A DNA stretch of 33,236 nt from Caryophanales bacterium UBA2298 (GCA_002345425.1 DDWA01000026.1:1-33236), one strand, 5' to 3'. Shown: positions 15,199-24,159, counted from the stretch's first letter. Notes: a model not told the origin generated them from the letters alone. Program-made: numbers and translations.

Positions 15199-16449
15199 TT
15201 ACAACTCCTTATATTTTTTTAAGACAATGGTGGCGTTATGTCCACCAAAACCTAAACTATTGCTTATCGCATATCTAACCGGTTTGGCTATGCCGTTTGC
15301 TAAAGTATAGTTCAAATCGCAATTATCATCTAATACTCTAGTTCCGATTGTTGGAGGAATAAAGTCTTCTTTAGTTGCTAACAAGGTAAATAAAGCTTCA
15401 ACAGCGCCAGAGGCTCCAAGGAGATGTCCCGTCATTGATTTGGTGCTCGAAACATTAAGTTTATAAGCATGTTCTTTGAAAGCTTTTTTTATTGCTAATG
15501 TTTCAGTAATATCATTCAAAGGAGTTGAAGTACCGTGTGCGTTGATATAATCTACATCTTCTGGTTTAATACCGGCGTCTTCAAGAGCAATCAACATACA
15601 ATCTCTCGCTCCATTGCCTTCTGGATCCGGTCCAGTAATATGAGTTGCGTCACAGGTAGATCCATACCCAACAATTTCACCATAAATTTTAGCATTTCTG
15701 TTTTTAGCATGTTCGTACTCTTCTAAGATTAAAGTAGTAGCTCCTTCTCCCATTACAAAACCACTACGATTTTTATCAAAAGGAATGCTTGCGTAATTAG
15801 GATCATCACCTCTGTTCAAAGCTTGCATAACAGCAAAACCCCAGATTCCAAAAGGAATGACAGATGCTTCGCTACCGCCTGTGATTATTACATCAAGGTA
15901 GTTATCCCTAATTGCTCTAAAAGCTTCTCCGATTGAATTTGTCGCGCTGGCGCAAGCTGTGACATGGCTTAATACCGGTCCGTGTATTTTATATTTTATA
16001 GCAATATTTCCGGCTGCTAAATTAATAATTACACTTGGAATAAAATAAGGACTGATACGATGATATCCTTTTTCAGTAGCTCGGTCTTTTTGTTCGGATA
16101 TTGTTTCAAGTCCACCGATACCGCTTGAGTAGTAAACCCCTACTTTATGATCTTTTTCTACAGTAAAATCTAGTCCTGAGTCTAAAACAGCTTCATCTGT
16201 AGCTATTATCGCTAATTGCATGAAACGATCAGATCGTTTCATTTCTTTTAATCCGAACTTAGCTTCAAAATCATATCCTTTAATTTCGGCCGCTAACTTT
16301 ACTTCATCATTGCTAGCGTCATAATGGGTAATAGGTTTAATTCCATTTACACCATTCTTGGCATTTGTCCATGTTGTATTTGCATCATTACCTAATGGAG
16401 TGATGGCACCAAGCCCAGTAATTACAACTCTTCTTTTAAAATTGCTCAT
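15199..16449 (-). CDS. fabF: 3-oxoacyl-ACP synthase II (FabF)
   Basis: The elongating condensing enzyme: it joins malonyl-ACP to acyl-ACP. The 416 residues show the KAS II C-H-H triad: C166 in TACASATN, H305 in NAHGTSTPLND and H342 in SMTGHLLGASGA, with the accessory K337. It is the only elongation synthase in the operon, so it presumably covers all chain lengths. The start follows the fabG TAG stop directly, with GGAGGG inside the end of fabG as the ribosome site. Confidence 0.97.
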   Translation of the reverse strand: MSNFKRRVVITGLGAITPLGNDANTTWTNAKNGVNGIKPITHYDASNDEVKLAAEIKGYDFEAKFGLKEMKRSDRFMQLAIIATDEAVLDSGLDFTVEKDHKVGVYYSSGIGGLETISEQKDRATEKGYHRISPYFIPSVIINLAAGNIAIKYKIHGPVLSHVTACASATNSIGEAFRAIRDNYLDVIITGGSEASVIPFGIWGFAVMQALNRGDDPNYASIPFDKNRSGFVMGEGATTLILEEYEHAKNRNAKIYGEIVGYGSTCDATHITGPDPEGNGARDCMLIALEDAGIKPEDVDYINAHGTSTPLNDITETLAIKKAFKEHAYKLNVSSTKSMTGHLLGASGAVEALFTLLATKEDFIPPTIGTRVLDDNCDLNYTLANGIAKPVRYAISNSLGFGGHNATIVLKKYKEL

Positions 16450-17193
16450 CTAGATCATCCCTCCGTTTACTCCTATTACTTGACCCGTGATATATCTTGC
16501 TTGGTCGCTAGCTAAAAACAAGCATAAATCTGCGATATCTTCAGCTTGGCCAAAACGATTTAATGGTATTTGTTTTAAATATGCCTCTTTAAGATTTTCA
16601 GGCAAAGCATCGGTCATTTCTGTTTCTATAAACCCAGGAGCTATTGCGTTTACTGTGATACCACGACTACCGAGTTCTTTAGATAATGATTTTGTTAAAC
16701 CAATTATACCAGCCTTTGAAGCAACGTAATTTGATTGACCAGGATTACCGATAAGTCCAACAACGCTGGTAATATTAATGATTGTACCAGATTTATTCTT
16801 TAAGAGATATCTACTTAGGTGTCTGCACATGTTCCAAGTGCCTTTGAGATTCACTTCAATCACTCGATCAAAATCTTCTTCCGTCATTCGAATTATCATG
16901 TTATCTTTAGTGATTCCTGAATTGTTAATTAAAACATCGATGGTTCCAAATTTTTCAATCCCTTTTTCGACAAGAATTTTGGCTTCTTCAAAATTAGAGA
17001 CGTCAGCTTGAATGGCTATTGCATCTCCGCCTAAAGAAATTATTTCTTCGACAATTTTTTCTGCACTAGTTTTAGATTGATGATAGTTAATGATGACATT
17101 AGCTTTAGCTTCTGCAAATTTTTTTGCGATAGCTACACCAATTCCTCTACTTCCTCCTGTAATCAAAACGGTTTTGTTTTTTAAATTATCCAT
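16450..17193 (-). CDS. fabG: 3-oxoacyl-ACP reductase FabG
   Basis: NADPH-dependent reduction of 3-oxoacyl-ACP. It is a short-chain dehydrogenase of 247 residues. The cofactor motif TGGSRGIG is at 12-19. The catalytic residues are N115, S143, Y156 and K160 (YVASK). The usual NNAG motif reads NNSG at 90-93. The C-terminus GVNGGMI is family-typical. The ATG overlaps the fabD 3' end by eight bases, with GGAGG just upstream. Confidence 0.96.
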   Translation of the reverse strand: MDNLKNKTVLITGGSRGIGVAIAKKFAEAKANVIINYHQSKTSAEKIVEEIISLGGDAIAIQADVSNFEEAKILVEKGIEKFGTIDVLINNSGITKDNMIIRMTEEDFDRVIEVNLKGTWNMCRHLSRYLLKNKSGTIINITSVVGLIGNPGQSNYVASKAGIIGLTKSLSKELGSRGITVNAIAPGFIETEMTDALPENLKEAYLKQIPLNRFGQAEDIADLCLFLASDQARYITGQVIGVNGGMI

Positions 17194-18118
17194 AATTCTC
17201 CTCCAATTTGGCTAAAGTTTGATTTAATGAATTCTCATCTTCAATATTCAAAACTAAAACTTCACGATTGATTTTTTTTACAAAACTACATAAAGTTTTT
17301 TTTGGCCCAATTTCAATAAACGCATCGATGCCTTCATCAATAGCTTTTTCAATCATTTGCGTGAATTTAACACTATTAGAAATTTGTTTCACCAACGCAT
17401 CTTTGATATTCATATCACGTTGATATAAGTTTCCAGTAATATTTATAAATAGATTTTTTTGTGGTTTTTGTAAATTGTAGTTTTTTAAGAATATTTCAAA
17501 TTTTTTTTCAGCGTCTTTCATCATTTCTGAATGAAAGGCTCCATTGGCGTTTAATAAAATCGCTCTTTTAGCACCATTACTTAAAGCCAATTCATTAAAA
17601 GTAAGAATTGATTTTTCTTCACCGCTTACAACAAATTGGTCATTTGTATTATAATTGGCGATTGTGATATATCCAGGAACTTTTTTGATTAAACCAAAAA
17701 TATTTTCTTCGCTTAAACCAATAATAGCACTCATTTTACCAGAAATTTTATGAGTTGATTTCTCCATTAAGAAACCGCGTTCTTTAACTATTTTTAAACC
17801 AGTTTCAAAATCAAATACTCCATTATGAAGATAAGCTCCGTATTCTCCAAGACTTAATCCTAAACTATATTGAGACTCTATACCTTTTTCTTTAAGTATA
17901 GCCATAATAGCATGATACATGGTAAATAGGCATACTTGGGTATAAATCGTTTGCGAAAGTTTCGTTTCGTCATTAAACATAATCTCGGTCAAAGGATAAT
18001 CTGTAATCTCTTCAGCTAGCCTAAAGACATCTCTGAAGGATTCGTACTTTTCGTATAATTCTTTACCCATACCAAGATATTGCGATCCTTGACCTGAAAA
18101 CATTAATGCTGTTTTCAT
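17186..18118 (-). CDS. fabD: Malonyl-CoA:ACP transacylase FabD
   Basis: Transfers malonyl from CoA to AcpP to supply FabH and FabF. The 310 residues contain GQGSQYLGMG (9-18), the nucleophile S89 in GLSLGEY, the carboxylate-binding R114, and the catalytic H196 in GAFHSEM. The start overlaps the fabK stop as ATGA. Confidence 0.96.
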   Translation of the reverse strand: MKTALMFSGQGSQYLGMGKELYEKYESFRDVFRLAEEITDYPLTEIMFNDETKLSQTIYTQVCLFTMYHAIMAILKEKGIESQYSLGLSLGEYGAYLHNGVFDFETGLKIVKERGFLMEKSTHKISGKMSAIIGLSEENIFGLIKKVPGYITIANYNTNDQFVVSGEEKSILTFNELALSNGAKRAILLNANGAFHSEMMKDAEKKFEIFLKNYNLQKPQKNLFINITGNLYQRDMNIKDALVKQISNSVKFTQMIEKAIDEGIDAFIEIGPKKTLCSFVKKINREVLVLNIEDENSLNQTLAKLEENYG

Positions 18119-19041
18119 CCAATCACACCTTTGGCTACTAAACTGTTTTCAAATATATCTTCAAGAATTTCTTTAACAGATCTGATTTCTTTTACTAAAC
18201 CAGCAGATTGTCCAGCCATAAAACTGCCGTTATCGACATCACCGTCAAATACAGCCTTTCTTAAAGAACCTAGAGTTAATTTTTCTAATTCTTCTAAACT
18301 AGCGTTTCCGTATTTAGTTAAATTTAAATATTCGCGAGCCATCTTGTTTTTTAAAACTCTAACTGGCGCACCGCTTTGTCTGCCAGTTACAACAGTTTCT
18401 GTGTCTTTAGCATTAATGACTTTTTCTTTATAATTATTGTGAATTGGACATTCATGACTAGCTAACAATACTGTTCCTATTTGAACACCCTTAGCTCCTA
18501 AAACGAAGGCAGCGTCTAAACCTCTATGATCAGCTATTCCTCCAGCCGCTATTACTGGTATATTTACCGCATCAACTACTTGAGGAACTAAAGTCATTGT
18601 TGTTGTTTCGCCAATATGGCCACCAGCTTCAGTGCCTTCAACTACCAAAGCATCAGCGCCAGACCTTTCTAATCTTATCGCAAAAGCTACACTTGGAACA
18701 ACAGGAATAACAATAATTCCTGCTTCTTTCCATTTTTTCATGTAAACACCAGGGCTTCCGGCTCCGGTAGTAACAATCTTCACACCCTCTTCGATAACTA
18801 AATCGCTGATTGCTTCTGCATAAGGGCTCATTAACATGATATTTACTCCAAAAGGTTTATCAGTTAATTCTTTTGTTTTTCTAATCTCTTCTCTTACTCT
18901 TTCAACGTCCCAACCACCACAACCAATTAAACCTAAACCTCCAGCATTACTAACAGCGCTAGCTAATTGATGAGTGGCAATATTTGCCATACCACCTTGA
19001 ATAATGGGGTATTTTATCTTTAACAACTCTCTAATATCCAT
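18115..19041 (-). CDS. fabK: Enoyl-ACP reductase II (FabK, FMN-dependent)
   Basis: Performs the last reduction of each elongation cycle using FMN and NAD(P)H. The 308-residue TIM-barrel flavoprotein has IQGGMANIA, GCGG, EGTEAGGHIG (with H142 at the presumed active site), AAGGIAD and GVQIGT, all typical of FabK/2-nitropropane dioxygenase-type enzymes. FabK within a fab operon, with no FabI, is the streptococcal/clostridial arrangement. The ribosome site upstream of the ATG is weak. An inverted repeat lies in the 53-base gap after fabH. Confidence 0.95.
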   Translation of the reverse strand: MDIRELLKIKYPIIQGGMANIATHQLASAVSNAGGLGLIGCGGWDVERVREEIRKTKELTDKPFGVNIMLMSPYAEAISDLVIEEGVKIVTTGAGSPGVYMKKWKEAGIIVIPVVPSVAFAIRLERSGADALVVEGTEAGGHIGETTTMTLVPQVVDAVNIPVIAAGGIADHRGLDAAFVLGAKGVQIGTVLLASHECPIHNNYKEKVINAKDTETVVTGRQSGAPVRVLKNKMAREYLNLTKYGNASLEELEKLTLGSLRKAVFDGDVDNGSFMAGQSAGLVKEIRSVKEILEDIFENSLVAKGVIG

Positions 19042-19054
19042 ATTTATCTTATCA

Positions 19055-19073
19055 ACTTAAATATAATTTAAGT
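19055..19073. repeat. Inverted repeat between fabH and fabK
   Basis: Eight-base perfect arms (ACTTAAAT and ATTTAAGT) surround a three-base centre. It occupies the only sizeable gap within the compact fab operon and starts 14 bases before the fabK ATG. It has no T-run, so it is not a terminator. It could be an operator, an mRNA hairpin affecting fabK initiation, or chance in AT-rich DNA. Confidence 0.5.
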
Positions 19074-19094
19074 AAAATCCTTTCTTTAAAAAAT

Positions 19095-20063
19095 CTAGTA
19101 TTGAATTAAAGCCCCAGCCCAGGTTAAACCACCGCCAAAAGCTACAGTGATGAATAAGTCATCTCTTTTTAATAAACCTTTTTTGATAGCCTCATCGATT
19201 GCAATTGGTACGCTAGCAGCCGAGGTGTTACCATACTTGTCTATATTAATATACATCTTTTCCATATTCATTTCTAGTTCTCTTGCTGATTTATCGATAA
19301 TTCTCATATTTGCTTGATGGGCAATTACATAATTCAAGTCCTCAGCTGATAAATGATTTCTTTTCAACAAGTGTTTTACGGTTTTAGGCATAATTCTTGA
19401 AGCGAATTTAAAAACTTCTGTACCATTCATGTGTATATGATCTTGTGAACTAATAGCATTTACTTCAGGATCTTTTAAATCAGAATTTTTACAAAAAAGC
19501 AACATTTCTGTATCTCCACTTGAACCGGTAATGATATCCTTGATCTTATTTTCTTTACTTTTTCCTAATACCATTGCTCCTGCGCCATCACCAAACAAAA
19601 CGCAAGTATTGCGATCACGCCAATCAGTTAAACGACTCAAAGTTTCAGCGCCAACAATTAAAGCTGTGTTAAACGCTCCACTCTTGATCATTTTGTCAGC
19701 TATTTGCATTGTATAAATAAAACCGCTACAAGCAGCATTTATATCAAAAGCCATTATATTTTCTATTCCAAGTTTTGCTTGCAATAAATTAGCGACACCA
19801 GGAAAGGCAAAATCTGAAGTTACTGTAGCGACAATAATTAAATCAATTTTGTCTTTGTTGATTTCACTAGATTCGATAGCTCTTAAAGCGGCATTATATG
19901 CTAAATCTAATGTCGATTCATTTGTAACAATATGTCTTTCCTTAATTCCTGTTCTTGAATAGATCCATTCGTCAGAAGTATCAACATATTTTTTCATATC
20001 TTCATTCGTTAGTATTTTGTCGGGAACATAACTACCTGTTCCTAAAATTTTCGTATAGATCAC
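19095..20063 (-). CDS. fabH: 3-oxoacyl-ACP synthase III (FabH)
   Basis: Starts fatty acid synthesis by condensing acetyl-CoA (or branched acyl-CoA) with malonyl-ACP. The 322 residues carry the C-H-N triad: C112 in AACSGF, H249 in AHQANMRI and N279 in YGNTSAAS. The start is GTG, in a GTGA overlap with the accA stop, with GGAGG nine bases upstream. The primer preference (straight versus branched) cannot be read from sequence. Confidence 0.96.
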   Translation of the reverse strand: MIYTKILGTGSYVPDKILTNEDMKKYVDTSDEWIYSRTGIKERHIVTNESTLDLAYNAALRAIESSEINKDKIDLIIVATVTSDFAFPGVANLLQAKLGIENIMAFDINAACSGFIYTMQIADKMIKSGAFNTALIVGAETLSRLTDWRDRNTCVLFGDGAGAMVLGKSKENKIKDIITGSSGDTEMLLFCKNSDLKDPEVNAISSQDHIHMNGTEVFKFASRIMPKTVKHLLKRNHLSAEDLNYVIAHQANMRIIDKSARELEMNMEKMYINIDKYGNTSAASVPIAIDEAIKKGLLKRDDLFITVAFGGGLTWAGALIQY

Positions 20064-21016
20064 TTGGTAAAACCTCCGATGTTATCATAGTTGAATCTTT
20101 GTAAAAAACCATAACTTCTAGCTTTGGCATTTCTAAGATAAGTTATTTCTGTTTTTGATAAATTTTTTAATTTATCATATTCAGCCATAATTCGTTTTTT
20201 TGTTTCAAAGTAAGTCATTTGTTTATCTAAATGAGCTCCTCCTACAGGTTCTTTAATAATACCATCTATTATATTAAACTCCTCTAAATCATAGGAAGTT
20301 AACTTCATTATTTCCGCAGCCTGAGGTGCTTTGGAAGCATCTTTCCAAATGATGCTTGCATAGCCTTCGGGGCTAAGAATTGAATAGATTGCATTTTCTA
20401 ACATTAATACTTTGTTCGCAAAACCTAAAGCTAAAGCTCCGCCACTTCCACCTTCACCGATTACAACTGCAATAACAGGGACTTTCAATTTACTCATTTC
20501 AAAGAGATTCAGAGCTATTGCTTGACCTTGGCCGCGCTCTTCAGCGCCAATTCCAGGGTAAGCTCCCGGTGTATCTATCAATGTAAGGATTGGTCGATTA
20601 AACTTTTCTGCTTGTTTCATTAATCTTAAAGCTTTTCTATAGCCTTCAGGATGAGGCATACCGAAGTTTCTCTCTATATTTTCTTCAGTTGTATAACCTT
20701 TTTGTTGGCCGATTATTGTAAATGGAATTCCGTTTATTGTCCCTATTCCACCGATAATACTAGCATCATCACCGAAACAACGATCGCCATGTAACTCGGT
20801 GAAATCTTCAGCCATGTAATCAATAAAATCTTTGGCTTTAGGCCTTTTTTGATGTCTTGCCAATAATACCCGATCCCAGGCATTGAGTTTCTTCATTTCA
20901 TTTTGTTTAAAAAACTCAACTTCTTCTTTTAATTTCTTAACTGATTCACTTTTACCTAATTCACTTATTTGTTTTTCTAAGGCAATTAACTTTTTTTCTT
21001 TATCAAGGATATTCAT
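20060..21016 (-). CDS. accA: Acetyl-CoA carboxylase carboxyltransferase subunit alpha
   Basis: Together with AccD, transfers the carboxyl group from biotin to acetyl-CoA to make malonyl-CoA. The 318 residues have a helical N-terminus, then AWDRVLLARHQKRP, RNFGMPHPEGYRKALRLM, IDTPGAYPG, GEGGSGGALALG and ILSPEGYASI, all characteristic of the alpha subunit. One-base overlap with accD (TTAATG-type junction) and a GTGA overlap with fabH. Confidence 0.97.
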   Translation of the reverse strand: MNILDKEKKLIALEKQISELGKSESVKKLKEEVEFFKQNEMKKLNAWDRVLLARHQKRPKAKDFIDYMAEDFTELHGDRCFGDDASIIGGIGTINGIPFTIIGQQKGYTTEENIERNFGMPHPEGYRKALRLMKQAEKFNRPILTLIDTPGAYPGIGAEERGQGQAIALNLFEMSKLKVPVIAVVIGEGGSGGALALGFANKVLMLENAIYSILSPEGYASIIWKDASKAPQAAEIMKLTSYDLEEFNIIDGIIKEPVGGAHLDKQMTYFETKKRIMAEYDKLKNLSKTEITYLRNAKARSYGFLQRFNYDNIGGFTK

Positions 21017-21906
21017 TAATTTATCCTCCTATGAAAATTAAGTAATTTCGCTAAAGTTTTCTTTAAATCTTTTCGATGAACTATCAAATCAACGAATCCC
21101 TTTTTTAAAAGAAATTCCGATTTTTGAAAATCATCAGGCAGTTTCTGCTTGATTGTTTGTTCAATAACCCGTGGTCCGGCAAAACCGATTAAAGCATTCG
21201 GTTCAGCAAGTATTATATCTCCTAGTGACGCAAAACTAGCGGTAACTCCACCAGTTGTAGGATGTGTGAGTACGCTGATGTAAAGATATCCTAAGTTGGC
21301 GTATTTTGCGACCGCTGCACTGGTTTTAGCCATCTGCATTAAGCTAAATATTCCTTCTTGCATTCTTGCTCCACCAGATGCAGTGAAAATTATCACCGGT
21401 AATTTTTTATAGATTGCATATTCAAAAGTTTGTGCAACTTTTTCACCAACAACACTGCCCATGCTTCCCATTAAAAAATAACTGTCCATAACGCCAATTA
21501 CACAAGGTTCACCATAGATTTGCCCAAAGCCATAAACATAAGCCTCATCAAGGTTTGTTGCTTTTTTATAAGCAGCGATTTTTTCTTCATATCCCTCTTG
21601 AAAAAGCGGGTTCAGGGTAATATATCCTATTCCCTTTTCGATAAAAGTATCTTCATCTAAGACGTACTTCAATCTGTCAACTGCACGCATGCGAAAATGA
21701 TATCCGCAATGCTTACAGACATAATCATTCTCAATATTTTGTTTTGTATTAATAGTTCTTTCACATTGAGGACATTTCTCATATAAACCCTTAGGCACAT
21801 CAAAATTTTGGATTTTATTATAAGAACTCTCTTCGTGAATTAACTTAATATTTTGTTTTAATTTTTTTCTTTGATTTATAGTTTCGCCGATTTTATTCAT
21901 ATTCAT
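21016..21906 (-). CDS. accD: Acetyl-CoA carboxylase carboxyltransferase subunit beta
   Basis: Partner of AccA in the carboxyltransferase. The 296 residues have an N-terminal four-cysteine zinc ribbon (CPQC near 37-40 and CKHC near 58-61), then the crotonase-like core with SGGARMQEGIFSLMQM and LTHPTTGGVTASFASLGD. AGGA is just upstream of the chosen ATG. An alternative ATG two codons in (21900) is also possible. The start overlaps the accC end by 14 bases. Confidence 0.96.
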   Translation of the reverse strand: MNMNKIGETINQRKKLKQNIKLIHEESSYNKIQNFDVPKGLYEKCPQCERTINTKQNIENDYVCKHCGYHFRMRAVDRLKYVLDEDTFIEKGIGYITLNPLFQEGYEEKIAAYKKATNLDEAYVYGFGQIYGEPCVIGVMDSYFLMGSMGSVVGEKVAQTFEYAIYKKLPVIIFTASGGARMQEGIFSLMQMAKTSAAVAKYANLGYLYISVLTHPTTGGVTASFASLGDIILAEPNALIGFAGPRVIEQTIKQKLPDDFQKSEFLLKKGFVDLIVHRKDLKKTLAKLLNFHRRIN

Positions 21907-23254
21907 TATATCCTAACAATGTTTCGATTTTTCTATCAATGAAACTAGTGTTAAAACTGCCTTTAGAATAATCTGGATCTATCATTATCATGTATAAAAA
22001 CGTTTGGTTCGTATCTATTCCTTGAATTACCAATTCTTCTAAAGCTGCACGCATTTTTTTGATTGCTTCTTCACGATTTTCACCATGTACAATCATTTTG
22101 CCAATCATCGAATCATAATATGGTTCAATGGTATAATCGGTAAATAATTGGCTATCAAAACGAATGCCATTGCCTGAAGGCATATGAAATAATTTCACTT
22201 TTCCAGGACTAGGCATAAAATTCTTTTTAGGATTTTCAGCGTTAATACGACATTCAATGCTATGACCTGTAAATTTAATATCTTCTTGAGTAAAAGATAG
22301 TCTTTCACCAGAAGCTATTTGAATTTGTTCTTTTATCAAATCTTTTCCAGTTATCATCTCTGTGATAGGATGTTCTACTTGAATTCTTGTATTCATCTCA
22401 ATGAAGTAAAAATCATTTCCAGAAACTAAAAACTCGATTGTTCCTGCATTTTCGTACTTTACTGCCTTACACGCATCAATAGTAGCTTGAGCCATTCTTT
22501 TTAAAAGTTTTTGACTAATAAGACTAGGTGCTTCTTCAACAACTTTTTGATTTCTTCTTTGGATACTGCAATCTCTTTCTCCTAAGTGAACAATATTTCC
22601 ATATTTATCGCAAAGAACTTGGAACTCAATATGTTTTGGGTTGACGAGATATTTTTCGATATATAAAGATCCATCGCCGAACGCATTTATAGCTTCAGAT
22701 TTCGCTGTTTCAAAAGCGTTGGAAAAATCGCTAATTTCATAAGCAATTCTCATTCCTCTGCCTCCACCGCCAGCACTAGCTTTGATAAGTACAGGAAAAC
22801 CGATTTCTGTGGCAATTTTTTTCGCTTCTTCTAGATTGTTAACAATACCTTCGCTACCAGGAATAACAGGGATTTGACTTTCAACCATCAATTTCCTTGC
22901 TTCCGATTTATTGCCCATTTTTTGGATAATATCACTATTTGGTCCTACAAAGCTAATACCACAAGTTTCGCATAATTTAGCGAAATTTGCGTTTTCACTC
23001 AAAAAGCCAAAGCCTGGATGAATCGCTTCGGCACCTTTATTAATAGCTGCAGTAATGATGTTTTCCATGTTTAAATATGACTCGTCGCTTCTTGCACCGC
23101 CGATGCAGACACTTTCATCTGCTAATTGAACATGTAAACTATCTTTATCTACTTCACTGTATATAGCTACTGTTTCTATTCCTAAATACATACAAGTTCT
23201 AATAATTCTTACGGCTATTTCTCCCCTATTAGCCACAAGGATTTTTTGAAACAT
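21893..23254 (-). CDS. accC: Acetyl-CoA carboxylase, biotin carboxylase subunit
   Basis: Carboxylates the biotin on AccB, using ATP and bicarbonate. The 453-residue ATP-grasp enzyme has the LVANRGEIAVRIIR N-terminus, HPGFGFLSEN, the glycine-rich ATP loop ASAGGGGRGMR, the GERDCSIQRRNQK segment, and EMNTRIQVEHPITE. Length and motifs match AccC and not a pyruvate carboxylase fusion. One-base overlap with accB (TAATG). Confidence 0.97.
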   Translation of the reverse strand: MFQKILVANRGEIAVRIIRTCMYLGIETVAIYSEVDKDSLHVQLADESVCIGGARSDESYLNMENIITAAINKGAEAIHPGFGFLSENANFAKLCETCGISFVGPNSDIIQKMGNKSEARKLMVESQIPVIPGSEGIVNNLEEAKKIATEIGFPVLIKASAGGGGRGMRIAYEISDFSNAFETAKSEAINAFGDGSLYIEKYLVNPKHIEFQVLCDKYGNIVHLGERDCSIQRRNQKVVEEAPSLISQKLLKRMAQATIDACKAVKYENAGTIEFLVSGNDFYFIEMNTRIQVEHPITEMITGKDLIKEQIQIASGERLSFTQEDIKFTGHSIECRINAENPKKNFMPSPGKVKLFHMPSGNGIRFDSQLFTDYTIEPYYDSMIGKMIVHGENREEAIKKMRAALEELVIQGIDTNQTFLYMIMIDPDYSKGSFNTSFIDRKIETLLGYNEYE

Positions 23255-23685
23255 TATTCTTCAATCTCCAAGATTGCTTGAGAATACTCTACCATATCAC
23301 CTTTGTTGACATGAATTCTTTTAACAGTTCCCGATACTGGAGATTTTATCTCGTTCATTACCTTCATTGCTTCTAGGATAAATAAAATGTCACCTTTATT
23401 CACCCTTTGGTCGATTGTCACAAAAGGCAAACTTTCTGGAGAAGAAGAATCATAGAAAGTTCCAACTAAAGGAGCTCTTATAATAGTAAAGTTGTTTGTT
23501 TCTTCCTTTTGAGCAATTTCTGACTTTTCTCTCTTTTCTGAATCAAATGCGTACGATAGGGTCGATTCTTTATGTCTCACATTTTTTTCAAGTTTAATGT
23601 TGAGATCCTTATCAGTTACTTCTAATTTATCGATAGATGAAGATTCGAATTCCTTCATAATCTTTTTTAATAGTTTTAAGTCCAC
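23254..23685 (-). CDS. accB: Biotin carboxyl carrier protein of acetyl-CoA carboxylase
   Basis: Carries the biotin that shuttles carboxyl groups between AccC and AccAD. The C-terminal biotinyl domain (about 68-143) has the EAMKVMNEI motif with the biotin-accepting K108. The N-terminal helix (about 1-33) resembles other BCCPs. The linker (about 34-66) is rich in Lys, Glu and Ser and not in Pro/Ala. The start is GTG, with GGGGGA seven to eight bases upstream. The needed ligase, birA, is only about 560 bases further upstream. Confidence 0.95.
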   Translation of the reverse strand: MDLKLLKKIMKEFESSSIDKLEVTDKDLNIKLEKNVRHKESTLSYAFDSEKREKSEIAQKEETNNFTIIRAPLVGTFYDSSSPESLPFVTIDQRVNKGDILFILEAMKVMNEIKSPVSGTVKRIHVNKGDMVEYSQAILEIEE

Positions 23686-23717
23686 AAAAATTCCCCCAAT
23701 TGAAAGACATAGTGAAG

Positions 23718-23951
23718 CTATTGATTAGATTCTGAATTAATAAACTCCCAGATATTTCCAACAGTTTTAAGGTTTTGAGCAACTTCATCAGTTACACTAA
23801 CTTTGAAACTATCTTCAATAGTCATCATCAATTCTGCAGCATCCAAAGAGTCTGCACCTAAATCTGATACTAAATCAGCTTCCATTACCACTTCTTCTTG
23901 ATCAACGCTTAATGCGTCCGCGATAATTTGTTGTAATAATTCAAAACTCAT
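23718..23951 (-). CDS. acpP: Acyl carrier protein
   Basis: An acidic 77-residue helical protein carrying growing acyl chains on a phosphopantetheine arm attached to S35 in the DLGADSLD motif. AGGAGG eight bases upstream fixes the ATG. It is first in the operon, directly behind the promoter, as expected for the most abundant product. The phosphopantetheinyl transferase (acpS) is not in this window. Confidence 0.97.
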   Translation of the reverse strand: MSFELLQQIIADALSVDQEEVVMEADLVSDLGADSLDAAELMMTIEDSFKVSVTDEVAQNLKTVGNIWEFINSESNQ

Positions 23952-23986
23952 TTTAAATTCCTCCTATTTTTTTAAAAATCTACATC

Positions 23987-24015
23987 ATTTTACCACCTTT
24001 TTTGACCGCTGTCAA
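23987..24015 (-). promoter_or_regulatory. Promoter of the acpP-fabZ fatty acid operon
   Basis: On the minus strand, a perfect TTGACA (24010-24015), a 17-base spacer and TAAAAT (23987-23992), with TG before the -10. It is nearly consensus sigma-A and should be very strong without repression. The predicted leader is about 30 bases. Confidence 0.92.
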
Positions 24016-24018
24016 TTT

Positions 24019-24050
24019 ATTTTGAATATCAAACATTTTGAATATTAAAC
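24019..24050 (-). promoter_or_regulatory. Tandem FabT-like operator boxes upstream of acpP
   Basis: Two directly adjacent 16-base repeats (24019-24034 and 24035-24050) differ at one position. On the minus strand each reads GTTT(G/A)ATATTCAAAAT. The inner box has an inverted-repeat core TTTGA-TAT-TCAAA; the outer one has one mismatch. The core resembles the known FabT site of streptococci (about TTTGAT-N-ATCAAA). The boxes begin three bases upstream of the -35. Assignment to a FabT-type MarR regulator is inference; no such gene is in the window. Confidence 0.6.
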
Positions 24051-24100
24051 TATATGCGATATTATGTTTTTTGTTTAAATCATAATTGTTTATAAATTTT

Positions 24101-24123
24101 ATTATATTTTAATAAAATATAAT
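24101..24123. repeat. AT-only palindrome between acpP and birA
   Basis: Eleven-base perfect arms around a single central base, made only of A and T. It lies about 50 bases upstream of the FabT-like boxes and downstream of the birA terminator. It may be a protein site or simply compositional. Apart from this, the boxes, the promoter and the terminator, the 289-base gap 23952-24240 shows nothing else. Confidence 0.4.
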
Positions 24124-24159
24124 ATTAATATTGGTTACTTAGTCAAAAATGATAGATAA

